Assembly (NCBI RefSeq): GCF_038419845.1
Contig: NZ_JBCAQT010000016.1
Span: forward strand, 1 to 64,000
Direction: 5' to 3'
Length of the DNA: 64,000 bases
Source: Marinimicrobium sp038419845
GTDB lineage: Bacteria; Pseudomonadota; Gammaproteobacteria; Pseudomonadales; Cellvibrionaceae
Shown: one piece after another, positions 1 through 8,281 of the stretch
Layout: each line of letters opens with the position of its first letter
How positions within the stretch are numbered: position 1 is the stretch's first letter
Program-made: the position numbers and the translations under genes
Notes under the pieces: model-generated
What the model was told of the DNA's origin: nothing
What the model saw: only the letters and a program-made list of their open reading frames with translations
Database searches by the model: none

Positions 1-501
1 AGTGTGGTGTGGAGATATTACCTACATCTGGGTCGACAGTCGCTGGCATTACCTGGCCGTAGTGATGGACCTGTACCGCCGTCGGGTGATTGGCTGGTCC
101 TTGTCTACCAGACCCGACGCCGAGCTGGCGGCAAGGGCCCTTGAATTGGCCTACGAGCAACGAGGCCAGCCGGAGGGGGTGATGTTTCACTCAGACCAAG
201 GTTGCCAGTACGCCAGCCAGCTGTTCCGGCAGCGTCTGTGGCGTTATCGGATGAAGCAGAGCATGAGTCGGCGTGGCAACTGTTGGGACAACGCTCCGAT
301 GGAGCGCGTGTTCCGCAGCCTGAAGTCAGAGTGGATACCCTCACTGGGTTACCGTTCGAAAGCCGAAGCGACAAGAGACATCAGCTATTACTTGATGGAC
401 TATTACAACTGGCGTCGGCCCCATCAGTACAACGATGGGGTACCGCCGGCAAAAGCGGAAAATCCATCTAAATTATTGTCCGGAATTAGTTGACCACTAC
501 A
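1..501 (+). mobile_element. IS3-family insertion sequence, right end (partial)
   Basis: The right part of an IS3-family element. It holds the C-terminal half of the transposase and ends at about 501, just after the TGA stop. Read on the minus strand the tip begins TGTAGTGGTCAACTAAT, a TG...-type terminal repeat typical of IS3 elements. The left end lies outside the window. The bases that follow (502-513, GCTCCGCCCACC) are the second half of the REP repeat common in this window, so the element seems to have inserted inside a REP. The exact boundary is inferred because the left junction and target duplication are not visible. Confidence 0.8.
2..493 (+). CDS. IS3-family transposase OrfB, C-terminal part
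   Basis: Integrase-core (DDE) transposase that cuts and joins the ends of the IS3 element. The visible 163 residues contain the catalytic triad: Asp in GDITYIW near the start, Asp in HSDQG (about residue 65), and Glu in APMERVFRSLKSE (about residue 101). The WRRPHQYNDGVPP motif near the end is typical of OrfB. The gene is cut at its 5' side by the window edge; OrfB is normally 270-300 residues, and in intact elements it is made by frameshifting from OrfA. Whether the whole element is active cannot be judged here. Confidence 0.9.
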   Translation: MWCGDITYIWVDSRWHYLAVVMDLYRRRVIGWSLSTRPDAELAARALELAYEQRGQPEGVMFHSDQGCQYASQLFRQRLWRYRMKQSMSRRGNCWDNAPMERVFRSLKSEWIPSLGYRSKAEATRDISYYLMDYYNWRRPHQYNDGVPPAKAENPSKLLSGIS

Positions 502-522
502 GCTCCGCCCACCGAAAACCAT

Positions 523-576
523 GGTGGGGAAACCCCACCCTACCTTCGACGCCCCGTACGGCCGGCCCCGCCCACC
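523..576 (+). repeat. Leader repeat copy 1 (shared with fliC leader)
   Basis: A 54-bp stretch that matches 2898-2951 with one difference, in the same orientation. It begins with the hairpin GGTGGGG-AAA-CCCCACC and ends with nested palindromes CGTACG and GGCCGGCC. Similarity continues more loosely downstream (TTGATCAAA, then TCCCTCCG and a C/T run). The two copies flank the chemoreceptor gene, so they are direct repeats that could recombine and delete it. Confidence 0.85.
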
Positions 577-799
577 GCCCGACATGGCCGACCCCGTAGG
601 GGGGGCTCCGCCCACCAACTCCTGGGTAAAAATTACCCGAATTGATCAAAGTAAATTCCCTCCGCCCCCTTTTTACTCCGCCCACCACAATGGACTTAAT
701 ACCCCTATTGATCGCCGCAACCCGATCGCTTGATGTTGGCATCAAAATCAACTAACCTCCGCGCGAATTAATGTGCAGGAATTCGTTGTCGCCTGGCGC

Positions 800-825
800 T
801 AAAGATTGAGCAAGTCGGTCGATAA
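800..825 (+). promoter_or_regulatory. Sigma-28 (FliA) promoter of the chemoreceptor gene
   Basis: TAAAGATT at 800-807 and GTCGATAA at 818-825. The spacing is one base shorter than the TAAAGTTT-N11-GCCGATAA consensus. It lies 34 bp before the ATG and in the expected orientation. Chemoreceptor genes are often in the FliA regulon. Confidence 0.7.
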
Positions 826-858
826 GTAGAAAAAGTGTTTTTGTAATAGGGCAGGGCC

Positions 859-2826
859 ATGAACTCGCAGTCGATATTCAACCTGAAAAATTTATCCGTT
901 AGCTGGAAGCTCACGATTGGTTTCGGCCTGGTGCTTTTGTTGACAGTCATCATCAGCCTTTTCTCATACCTGGGCCTGACCCAGACCGTTGAGCGGGTCG
1001 ATAAAGCCGATGACGCCAATCGAATGGTAAAGCAGTTGCAAGAGGCACGAATTGCCGAAAAGAACTTCATTCAACGGGATGACGATGCCGAAATTCAAGA
1101 GTTTGAGAGTCAGGTTGAACAAACCCTTGAACAAGCACAACATCTGAAAGAAACCGGTTTTGATGATCCTCAGAACATTCGATTGATGGAGAGTTTGATC
1201 AAGGAGGTGACAGAGTACCGCAGTGCATTCGAGCGCTATGCGGAGTCGGCGCAGGCGCGCCGGTCCGTCGTGACTGACATGCGGGATAGAGCCCAGGCAG
1301 CTCTGGCCTCCCTGGACGACCTTCGCCAGCAGTTGGCGGACGATGTTGAGGTGCTTATCCAGAATGAAGGCAGCTATCCTCGCCTCAGAAGCAATCTGGT
1401 TATTTCCGAGAATGCCAATGTCGCCTCACGACTTATGATGGAAGCCCGGCGGGATGAAAAAAACCTGATGAGCTTTCAGGATGACGATTATATAGACCAG
1501 GTAAACGCATCGGTTGAGGGCGCCGCCCGGGAGCTGGCGCAGGTTGATCGCGAGTTCCTGACTGAAGCCCAGGGCCGCCTGCTCGATACAGTCGAGTCTG
1601 AGATTCAGTCCTACAAAAAGAGCTTTAACCGCTTTGTTGGCCTCCAGTCGGACGGTTTTCGGGCAGAACAAGCGATGTTGAAGTCGGCTCGGGAGGCAAT
1701 TGACTCTGCGGAAGCCGCCCGACTCGATCAGCGCACGCAAATGCAGAATATTGTCACCCGCACCCAGGCCAGCGCTATTTCGCTGCCCCTGTTTGCCCTG
1801 GTTATTGGCGTAGCCGCCGCGTTCGTGATTACCCGTATGATCGTTCCACCGCTGGTTCGGGCCGCCCGTATTGCGCGCGAGGTGGCGGACGGCAACCTGA
1901 CCGTCACTGTGCCCGCCGGTGGCAATGACGAGGTCGGCACCGTTCTGAACGCCATGAAGTCCATGGTGGACGGCCTGCAGCAAATGGTGGTGAATCTGCA
2001 GAACAGTGCCCAGGAGATCTCCTCAGCGGCCGAAGAGCTGTCCACCGTGACCGTGCAGACCTCTGAAGGTGTCCACGAACAGAAGCAGGAAGTGGACCAG
2101 ACGGCTTCGGCCATGACCGAGATGAGCGCCAGCATTCAGGAGGTGGCCAACAATGCGGAGCGCGCGTCCACCGCCGCACAGGACGCCGATGAGGGCAGCA
2201 CCGAGTGCGAGAAGCTGGTGCGCGCCAGCCAGGATTCCATTCTTACCCTGGCGGGAGATATCCGCCAGTCCGCCGAGATCGTGGATCAGGTCAAACACAA
2301 CAGCAACACCGCCACCACCGTGCTCGATGTGATCAAAAACATCGCCGAGCAAACCAACCTTCTGGCCCTCAACGCCGCCATTGAAGCCGCCCGCGCGGGC
2401 GATCAGGGTCGAGGTTTCGCAGTGGTGGCGTCCGAGGTGCGCACCCTGGCCATGCGCACCCAGGATTCCACCACCGAAATTGAGCAGATCATCTCCGAGC
2501 TACAAAGTCGGGTCGATGAGGCGGTGTCCTCCATGGAGGACAACCGCGAAAGTGCAGAAAGCACCGTGGAGCGGGGAGAGGAAGCCGCCAAGGCGCTGCG
2601 CCGTATCTCCACAGCCGTCGGCGACATTGCCGACATGAACACCCAGACGGCATCGGCCGCCACCCAGCAGAGCTCCGTGGCGGAACAGATCAGTCACAGC
2701 GTCCAGCGCATCAGCGACATCGCCGATCAGTCGTCATCCGGCGCGGAGGAAACCTCCCGCTCCAGCGAAGAATTGGCGCGCCTGGCCCAGCAAATCCAGG
2801 AAATGACCCAGCGCTTTCAGGTATAA
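859..2826 (+). CDS. Methyl-accepting chemotaxis protein
   Basis: An inner-membrane chemoreceptor that passes ligand signals to the CheA-CheW complex. A short cytoplasmic N-terminus is followed by TM1 (residues about 18-40), a long all-helical periplasmic sensor (about 41-303), TM2 (about 304-328), a HAMP domain (about 330-385) and the MCP signalling domain. The highly conserved hairpin tip EQTNLLALNAAIEAARAG lies near residues 498-515. The sensor is helical and about 260 residues long, like a helical bimodular (HBM) domain that binds organic acids in McpS; that assignment is inferred from shape, not tested. There is no CheR/CheB-docking pentapeptide at the C-terminus. The gene stands alone next to flagellin with its own sigma-28 promoter. 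Confidence 0.93.
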   Translation: MNSQSIFNLKNLSVSWKLTIGFGLVLLLTVIISLFSYLGLTQTVERVDKADDANRMVKQLQEARIAEKNFIQRDDDAEIQEFESQVEQTLEQAQHLKETGFDDPQNIRLMESLIKEVTEYRSAFERYAESAQARRSVVTDMRDRAQAALASLDDLRQQLADDVEVLIQNEGSYPRLRSNLVISENANVASRLMMEARRDEKNLMSFQDDDYIDQVNASVEGAARELAQVDREFLTEAQGRLLDTVESEIQSYKKSFNRFVGLQSDGFRAEQAMLKSAREAIDSAEAARLDQRTQMQNIVTRTQASAISLPLFALVIGVAAAFVITRMIVPPLVRAARIAREVADGNLTVTVPAGGNDEVGTVLNAMKSMVDGLQQMVVNLQNSAQEISSAAEELSTVTVQTSEGVHEQKQEVDQTASAMTEMSASIQEVANNAERASTAAQDADEGSTECEKLVRASQDSILTLAGDIRQSAEIVDQVKHNSNTATTVLDVIKNIAEQTNLLALNAAIEAARAGDQGRGFAVVASEVRTLAMRTQDSTTEIEQIISELQSRVDEAVSSMEDNRESAESTVERGEEAAKALRRISTAVGDIADMNTQTASAATQQSSVAEQISHSVQRISDIADQSSSGAEETSRSSEELARLAQQIQEMTQRFQV

Positions 2827-2864
2827 GCCAAGGGTAGGGCACCCATTCGGAGCTCACCCTCAAC

Positions 2865-2951
2865 CCGTAGGGTGGGCTCCGCCCACCGAAAAACCAAGGT
2901 GGGGAAACCCCACCCTACCTTCGACGCCGCGTACGGCCGGCCCCGCCCACC
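2865..2951. repeat. REP doublet plus leader repeat copy 2
   Basis: A forward REP (CCGTAGGGTGGGCTCCGCCCACC) is followed after about 10 bases by an inverted copy with the variant stem GGTGGGG-AAA-CCCCACC, then CTACC. The segment 2898-2951 is the second copy of the 54-bp repeat at 523-576. The whole could fold as one long hairpin or two adjacent ones. Confidence 0.8.
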
Positions 2952-3108
2952 ACCAAATTGATCAAATAACGCACAAATCGATCAAAATAAAATCCCTCCG
3001 TCCCCTTTTCGGGAAAATAATTTGCGCGCCAACTGTCCCGTAACCACTTGTTTTTACTGATATTTCAAAAAATCAACCGCCAATCCCGCAAATTGACTCA
3101 ATTTCTTC

Positions 3109-3135
3109 TAAAGCTCCCCCGGTTCTCGTCGATAA
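3109..3135 (+). promoter_or_regulatory. Sigma-28 (FliA) promoter of fliC
   Basis: TAAA at 3109-3112, 15 bases, then GTCGATAA at 3128-3135. This is the TAAA-N15-GCCGATAA spacing of FliA promoters with one mismatch in the -10. Flagellin genes are the classic late FliA target. Confidence 0.88.
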
Positions 3136-3238
3136 CCTTTACAGAAGACCTGGTGACCAAATGTTCCGGGCTTCACTGTCCGACATGATCCACGGCTGGT
3201 AAAGCCTGTGAACACAATCAAAGCTTAGGAGATCCATC

Positions 3239-5575
3239 ATGGCTCTAGTAATCAATACCAACGTCGCTTCACTGAACGCCCAGCGTCAGCTGATGAGCTC
3301 AGGCAATGCTCTGGACCAGGCTACCGAACGCCTGTCATCCGGTCAGCGCATTAACTCCGCGAAAGATGACGCCGCCGGCCTGGCAATTTCCAACCGCATG
3401 ACATCACAGGTTCGCGGCCTGGATCAGGCCATCCGTAACGCCAACGATGGCGTATCGATGATTCAAACCGCCGAAGGCGCCCTGCAGGAAGTGACCAACA
3501 TTCTGCAGCGGATGCGGGAACTGTCGGTTCAGTCTGCCAACGGTATTTACACCGACTCCGACCGCCAGACTCTGGACGCGGAAGTTCAGCAGATGGTGGA
3601 AGAAATCGACCGTATTTCAGAAACTACCTCTTTTAACGGCCAGAAACTGCTGGATGGCAGCTTGGGCTCGGTGGCACTGCAGGTGGGCGATCAGTCTAAT
3701 CAGACCATTGAGTTGAAAGTACAGTCTATGGACTCCAGCTCTCTGGGACTGGGTTCAACTAGTTCTGATTTGTCGGGTGGGGCCGTTTCGACCTCCCTTT
3801 CGATTGGTGAGGGAGATGTTTTGATTAACGATCAGGCGCTTGGTGCGCATGACTTTAGCAGCGAACCGCTAAATGATCTGATCAAAGACATTAATGACAA
3901 TATCGAAGGTGTTTCCGCTTCCGGCTTCAACGTGTTCGAGTCTGGCGCCGCTGGTACGGGCGTGTTGGCTGCTGGAGATACTTTTACCATTTCCGTGGGT
4001 TCTACTGACGGGTCGGATCCTACCGTATACACCATCGGCGGTCCAGGTATTGCTACCACCAGTCGCTCCGAGCTAGAGGCCCTGATTAATGAAAAAACCG
4101 GGGGTGCTGTTAGCGCCTCTTTTGGTGAAGATGGCAAGCTGTCTTTGAGTAACGATACTGGTGGTAGTATCACAGTGGCTGCCGGCACCGCAACTGATGC
4201 AGAAGTGCTGGCTGCTACCGGGTTTAATACTGCTGTGCCAGCTGAAGCAACGCAAGCGGGTAGCATTGCACTGACATCTGATGACGGCAGCGCCATTACC
4301 GTCTCCAAGGGCGCCAGTGGTGAAGATGCTGATCTCGGTGCCTTGGGTTTCAACACTGTTTCCGGCGCTGGCGAAGTGTTGGGTACTTCTTTGGGTAGTG
4401 TCGCTCAAGGTACCGCTTTGGAAGCGGGTGCACTGGTTATTAATGGTACATCAATCAGCGCAACGGATGCTGACAATCTTGCGACCAAAGTTGAAAACAT
4501 CAACGCCGTCAGCGACGAGACAGGAGTAACGGCGTCGATAGTTGCGGAACAATCTTTTAGCTTTGATGGAAGCGTTTCTGCAACCCAAATCACGGGCAGT
4601 CAAACCTCGTCTACGCTCGTTACCGGGGGCGCATTGTCAGTAAATGGTTTTGATGTGACGTTGACAGCTGGTGATACTTGGGCTGAAGTTGCGTCAGATA
4701 TCAATGCCCAGAATGCGAGCACTGGCGTAACAGCTTATGTGGATTCAGCGGGCGAGCTGAATCTGTTTTCAGAAAGCGCCATTACTTTGGATGGGGGAAC
4801 CACTAGCTTTGCTGCAGATTCCGGTATTACAGCGGCTCCTACCACGGTTGCAGCGAGCGCAGTCAGCACTGGCAGCCTGAGCATCAACAGTACCTCGGTT
4901 ACCCTTAGCGACTTGACCGACATAGAACAAGTATTGAGTGATATTAATGCTCAGCAAGCCTCTACTGGGGTGCGTGCCAGTATAGACGACAATGGCCAGT
5001 TGCAGTTTAAATCCAACTCGACCATGACACTGAGCATGGGTTCAGCCAACGGGCTTGAGTCGGCGGCAGCTTTGGGAATTACCTTTGATCAGAACGCGCT
5101 AAATACAGCCGATGGCGCAAATGATACATTCGTTGTTGACCCTAGAATCGCGCTGGATTCAGCGAATGACCAGTCGATCAGTATAGAGGTGACCGGCAAC
5201 GGTACTACAGCAACTGGTTTGACCAATCTGAACACTGAAGCTAGCACCGCCCAGACCGGCTCAGCGATTAGCAACATCAGCATCGCGACTCAGTCCGGGG
5301 CCCAATCAGCCATCGACGCCATTGATACCGCGATTGGTACCATTGGTGAAGTGCGCGCCGATCTGGGTGCGGCCAACAACCGCCTGGACTTCACCGTGTC
5401 CAACCTGTCCAACATCAGCGAGAAGACCTCAGCGGCCCGTTCGCGGATTCTGGATGCGGACTTTGCGGCAGAAACCGCCGCGCTGAGTAAGGCTCAGGTT
5501 CTGCAGCAGGCTTCTCAGGCGATGTTGGCCCAGGCCAACGCCCGTCCGCAGCAGGTTCTGCAGCTGCTTCAGTAA
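3239..5575 (+). CDS. fliC: Flagellin with expanded variable domain
   Basis: The flagellar filament subunit, exported by the flagellar type III system. The conserved N-terminal D0/D1 region (residues 1-165, opening MALVINTNVASLNAQRQL) and C-terminal D1/D0 region (about 690-778) are intact. The 778-residue length is well above the common 280-500. The central insert (about 180-660) carries several Flagellin-IN-like modules, near residues 194-232, 398-435, 464-510 and 545-592; two of these share DINAQ(N/Q)ASTGV. The insert is Ala/Ser/Thr/Gly-rich and locally lower in GC than neighbouring genes. The C-terminal end is ARPQQVLQLLQ. It is preceded by AGGAG at about 3227-3231 and a FliA promoter. It is the only flagellin in the window. 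Confidence 0.95.
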   Translation: MALVINTNVASLNAQRQLMSSGNALDQATERLSSGQRINSAKDDAAGLAISNRMTSQVRGLDQAIRNANDGVSMIQTAEGALQEVTNILQRMRELSVQSANGIYTDSDRQTLDAEVQQMVEEIDRISETTSFNGQKLLDGSLGSVALQVGDQSNQTIELKVQSMDSSSLGLGSTSSDLSGGAVSTSLSIGEGDVLINDQALGAHDFSSEPLNDLIKDINDNIEGVSASGFNVFESGAAGTGVLAAGDTFTISVGSTDGSDPTVYTIGGPGIATTSRSELEALINEKTGGAVSASFGEDGKLSLSNDTGGSITVAAGTATDAEVLAATGFNTAVPAEATQAGSIALTSDDGSAITVSKGASGEDADLGALGFNTVSGAGEVLGTSLGSVAQGTALEAGALVINGTSISATDADNLATKVENINAVSDETGVTASIVAEQSFSFDGSVSATQITGSQTSSTLVTGGALSVNGFDVTLTAGDTWAEVASDINAQNASTGVTAYVDSAGELNLFSESAITLDGGTTSFAADSGITAAPTTVAASAVSTGSLSINSTSVTLSDLTDIEQVLSDINAQQASTGVRASIDDNGQLQFKSNSTMTLSMGSANGLESAAALGITFDQNALNTADGANDTFVVDPRIALDSANDQSISIEVTGNGTTATGLTNLNTEASTAQTGSAISNISIATQSGAQSAIDAIDTAIGTIGEVRADLGAANNRLDFTVSNLSNISEKTSAARSRILDADFAAETAALSKAQVLQQASQAMLAQANARPQQVLQLLQ

Positions 5576-5591
5576 TCGGTAGTCTGAACCA

Positions 5592-5613
5592 CTCCACCGG
5601 TTCGCCGGTGGAG
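5592..5613 (+). other. Hairpin with UUCG loop between fliC and flaG
   Basis: CTCCACCGG-TTCG-CCGGTGGAG is a perfect 9-bp stem with a UUCG tetraloop, 16 bases after the fliC stop. It has no following T-run, so it is unlikely to be a full terminator. It more likely protects or punctuates the abundant fliC transcript while allowing some read-through to flaG. Confidence 0.65.
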
Positions 5614-5632
5614 CCCTTGAGAGGGTAGTGAT

Positions 5633-6034
5633 ATGAGTGAAGTGACGACAGTTAGCAGCTATAAGCAGCCTGAAGGTTACACCGATCGGGCTGCCCGGCA
5701 GGCTTCACCTGATTCATCCCGTCAAGCGGCAGAGGAGGGGGGCAAGATGTTGCCGCCCTCTGTTTCGTTAGAGCCCACGAAAGACCAGCCCACCTCGGCC
5801 GACATTATGTCGAAGAGGGTCACGGACGCTGTCGCTCAAATGAATGAGTATATTCAGAGCACTCAGCGGGACTTGCGCTTCAGTATTGATGAAGCCTCTG
5901 GCGAAACCATTGTCAAAGTACTCGATCGGCAGACGGAAGAGGTCATTCGGCAAATCCCGGATGAAATTTTCCTGAAATTGGCACGAAGATTGGATGCCAA
6001 TGAGCCGGTACACTTTTTCAGTGAGCAGGCTTAG
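5633..6034 (+). CDS. flaG: FlaG family protein
   Basis: A small protein of the FlaG family. In polarly flagellated bacteria it sits between flagellin and the cap gene and affects filament length; its molecular role is not settled. The first 60 residues are polar and low in conservation. The conserved FlaG core runs from about residue 65 to 128, with LRFSIDEASGETIVKVLD and EVIRQIPDEIFLKLARRL. The ATG follows GAGAGGGTAG and lies 57 bp after fliC. A strong terminator follows, so flaG probably shares the fliC transcript. Confidence 0.9.
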   Translation: MSEVTTVSSYKQPEGYTDRAARQASPDSSRQAAEEGGKMLPPSVSLEPTKDQPTSADIMSKRVTDAVAQMNEYIQSTQRDLRFSIDEASGETIVKVLDRQTEEVIRQIPDEIFLKLARRLDANEPVHFFSEQA

Positions 6035-6062
6035 CGAGAAACAATCAGCTAGGTAGACGATG

Positions 6063-6087
6063 AGGGGTGCCAATGGCACCCCTTTTT
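6063..6087 (+). terminator. Intrinsic terminator after flaG
   Basis: AGGGGTGCC-AAT-GGCACCCCT is a 9-bp GC-rich stem with a 3-base loop, running directly into a T-run (TTTTT). It closes the fliC-flaG unit before the separate fliD promoter. Confidence 0.88.
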
Positions 6088-6139
6088 CGATTCTGGGGTC
6101 CTGTATTCCGGTGATGGGACAAATACCCTGCAACCCGGT

Positions 6140-6166
6140 TAAAGTTTATGCAAAAGCGGCCGATAC
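6140..6166 (+). promoter_or_regulatory. Sigma-28 (FliA) promoter of fliD
   Basis: TAAAGTTT (6140-6147), 11 bases, then GCCGATAC (6159-6166). This is a one-mismatch fit to the FliA consensus. It lies between the flaG terminator and the fliD ATG at 6207. Because a start at 6060 would place this promoter inside the coding region, it also supports the downstream start. Confidence 0.88.
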
Positions 6167-6206
6167 CTATGATAGGCAGCGAATATTCGGCAAAAGGCGA
6201 CGTGCT

Positions 6207-8234
6207 ATGGCAGTGAATGACATCAGCAGCAATATTATCAACCAGTTGGGGGGCGGTTCGGGCATCGATACCCGCAACCTGGTCAACCAGTTGGTAGAGC
6301 TGGAGCGAGCCCCGGAGGAGCAACGGCTGAACCGGCGTGAAGAAAAGCTGGAAGCGCAGATCTCCGGCTTGGGGCTGATGCGCAGTGCCGTGGATGAGTT
6401 TGAAGGTGTGTTGGGGGTACTTTCAAATCCCGACACTTTCAATGCCAAGTCGGCGTCGATTTCCGACACCAGCCTGATGGCGGTCAATGAGCTGAAGCCG
6501 GACGCGGTTCCCGGTAATTACCGGATCAAAATAGAGCAGGTGGCGCAGTCACAGTCACTGAGCTCGGCTCCTTATGCAAGTCTGGATTCGGCCATCGGCA
6601 CGGGAACCTTGACCCTTCGTTTCGGCGACTGGGCGGATGATTTGAGTGGTTTTACGGTAGACCCGAACTCCGAAGGCGCGGCCATTGAAATTGATGAAAG
6701 CAATAACAGTCTGGCGGGATTGCGGGATGCAATCAACAAGGCCGATGTCGGTGTGCAGGCCAGTATTGTCGGCCAGGAGGGCAGCTATCAACTGCTGCTG
6801 ACTGGGCCCACTGGCGCTACCAAAGAATTGGAAATTACGGCCGCAGAGGGCGCCACCGCTGGCTTGGCGAACTTTAACTTCAATGAAGCGAACAAAGGTT
6901 TTACCGAACAGCAGAAAGGGCAGGATGCCATCCTGCGAGTAAATGGTCTGCAGGTTACCCGGGAAAACAACACCATTGATGATGTGATTGATGGTGTCGA
7001 ATTTGATATCTTTAACAGCGATATCAATGAAGAGATCAGCATTAATGTGTCTGAAGACCGAGGTCAGGCAGAAGAAGCCATTCGTGGTTTTGTCGAGGCT
7101 TACAACAGCCTTTACAAAGAGATGCAATTCTTACTGGACAACGACTCGGGTGAAGAGGGGCAGGGTAGCCTCAACTCGGACCCTTTGGCGGCGAACATGC
7201 TGCGGACTATCCGTGGGCAGTTGGGAGCGGCGGTTCCGGGGATTGAAGGGGGCTTCAGCTCTCTGGCGAATATGGGTATTCGCACGAAGCTCGACGGTAC
7301 CCTGGAAATTGTAGAGAACGGTAAGGCGACCGACTTCCGTGCGGCTATGGACAATAATTTCGAAGAAATCCGAAACCTGTTTGTGCCTAACCTGGAGTCC
7401 ACCAACGCCCGGATTGACGCCACGGCCTTTGGGAATCGCACCCAGGCGGGAAGCTATGAGGTAGACATTACCCAGGATGCTAGCCGAGGCGTGTTGGCGG
7501 CGGATCCCGCAGCGGTCGCCGGTTTGGATACCACCGGCAAAGACTACAGCTTCACTGTAAAAGTCGATGGCAAGGAAGCGGCCCCGATCAGCCTGCCGGA
7601 AGGCAAGACCTATGCTTCGGGCGAAGAGCTGGCCAATGAACTACAAACATTGATCAACCTCGATAGCACTTTAAAAGAAAATAACGCCAAGGTACGTGTG
7701 ACGTATGAAGGGGGCGCGCTGAAGTTTGAGTCCAATGCCTACGGTAAAAACAGCCAGGTAGAGTTTACCGCGGTTGGGGCCGATATGGGCGATATGGGCA
7801 TTACTGTCAAGAAGGGAACGGCGGGGGTCGATGTGGCCGGTACCATTAATGGTGAGGAGGCCTTTGGCTTTGGACAGGTATTGCGTGGCGCCATTGGTTC
7901 GCCCGCCGAAGGCTTGAGTATGTTGGTGGCTCAGGGGGCGACCGGCGGTACGATCACCTTCTCAAGGGGACTTGGCGCGAATCTGGCCGGTACGATTGAT
8001 GGCTATATGCGCAGTAACTCCGGCTTGATCGCGGAGCGTGAAGCGAACCTGAGGTCCGACCTTGATGAGATCGAAGATGATAGAGATCAACTGGACCGGC
8101 GCACGGAAGCATTCCGGGCGCGCCAGGAATCGCAGTTTCTTATCATGGAGCAGATCGTGCGCAGCCTGAATAATACCGGCGACTTTCTGGACGGCATCAA
8201 TGATCGCCTTCCTTTCACCGCGAAAAGCAGCTAA
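6207..8234 (+). CDS. fliD: Flagellar filament cap protein FliD
   Basis: The cap (HAP2) at the filament tip that folds incoming flagellin. It has 675 residues from the ATG at 6207, which is preceded by AAGG. The FliD N-terminal region (about 10-110, with GSGIDTRNLVNQLVELERAP) precedes a variable middle. A C-terminal FliD region follows, ending in a charged coiled coil (about 610-660) and RSLNNTGDFL. The open frame extends upstream to 6060, but that extension overlaps the terminator and the FliA promoter and has no FliD similarity. At 675 residues it is longer than many FliD proteins (about 450), in keeping with the enlarged flagellin. FliS and FliT-like genes follow. Confidence 0.94.
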   Translation: MAVNDISSNIINQLGGGSGIDTRNLVNQLVELERAPEEQRLNRREEKLEAQISGLGLMRSAVDEFEGVLGVLSNPDTFNAKSASISDTSLMAVNELKPDAVPGNYRIKIEQVAQSQSLSSAPYASLDSAIGTGTLTLRFGDWADDLSGFTVDPNSEGAAIEIDESNNSLAGLRDAINKADVGVQASIVGQEGSYQLLLTGPTGATKELEITAAEGATAGLANFNFNEANKGFTEQQKGQDAILRVNGLQVTRENNTIDDVIDGVEFDIFNSDINEEISINVSEDRGQAEEAIRGFVEAYNSLYKEMQFLLDNDSGEEGQGSLNSDPLAANMLRTIRGQLGAAVPGIEGGFSSLANMGIRTKLDGTLEIVENGKATDFRAAMDNNFEEIRNLFVPNLESTNARIDATAFGNRTQAGSYEVDITQDASRGVLAADPAAVAGLDTTGKDYSFTVKVDGKEAAPISLPEGKTYASGEELANELQTLINLDSTLKENNAKVRVTYEGGALKFESNAYGKNSQVEFTAVGADMGDMGITVKKGTAGVDVAGTINGEEAFGFGQVLRGAIGSPAEGLSMLVAQGATGGTITFSRGLGANLAGTIDGYMRSNSGLIAEREANLRSDLDEIEDDRDQLDRRTEAFRARQESQFLIMEQIVRSLNNTGDFLDGINDRLPFTAKSS

Positions 8235-8281
8235 GTAGAGAAGTCCGACAGCGATATCAAAATAATTCACTGACAAGCAGC

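Larger units (their letters stand above)
494..858. other. IS-to-mcp intergenic region with REP remnants
   Basis: There is no gene here. From left to right it holds the second half of a REP (502-513), a hairpin repeat GGTGGGGAAACCCCACC (523-539), a stretch almost identical to the fliC leader (523-576 against 2898-2951), another degenerate REP (593-617), an 8-bp palindrome TTGATCAA (642-649) and the sigma-28 promoter of the chemoreceptor gene. It is in effect a second copy of the region upstream of flagellin. Confidence 0.75.
2827..3238. other. mcp-fliC intergenic region
   Basis: There is no gene. It contains an inverted REP doublet: GTAGGGTGGGCTCCGCCCACC at about 2867-2887, then GGTGGGGAAACCCCACCCTACC from 2898. 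This leads into the 54-bp leader repeat also found before mcp. Next are two 8-bp sites, TTGATCAA (2958-2965) and TCGATCAA (2978-2985), 20 bp apart. Last come an AT-rich tract and the sigma-28 promoter of fliC. The leader from the promoter to the ATG is about 100 bases. Confidence 0.75.

Noticed and set aside
6060..6206. Upstream start for fliD at 6060
   Set aside because: The extension covers an intrinsic terminator and a near-perfect FliA promoter and adds no FliD-like sequence.
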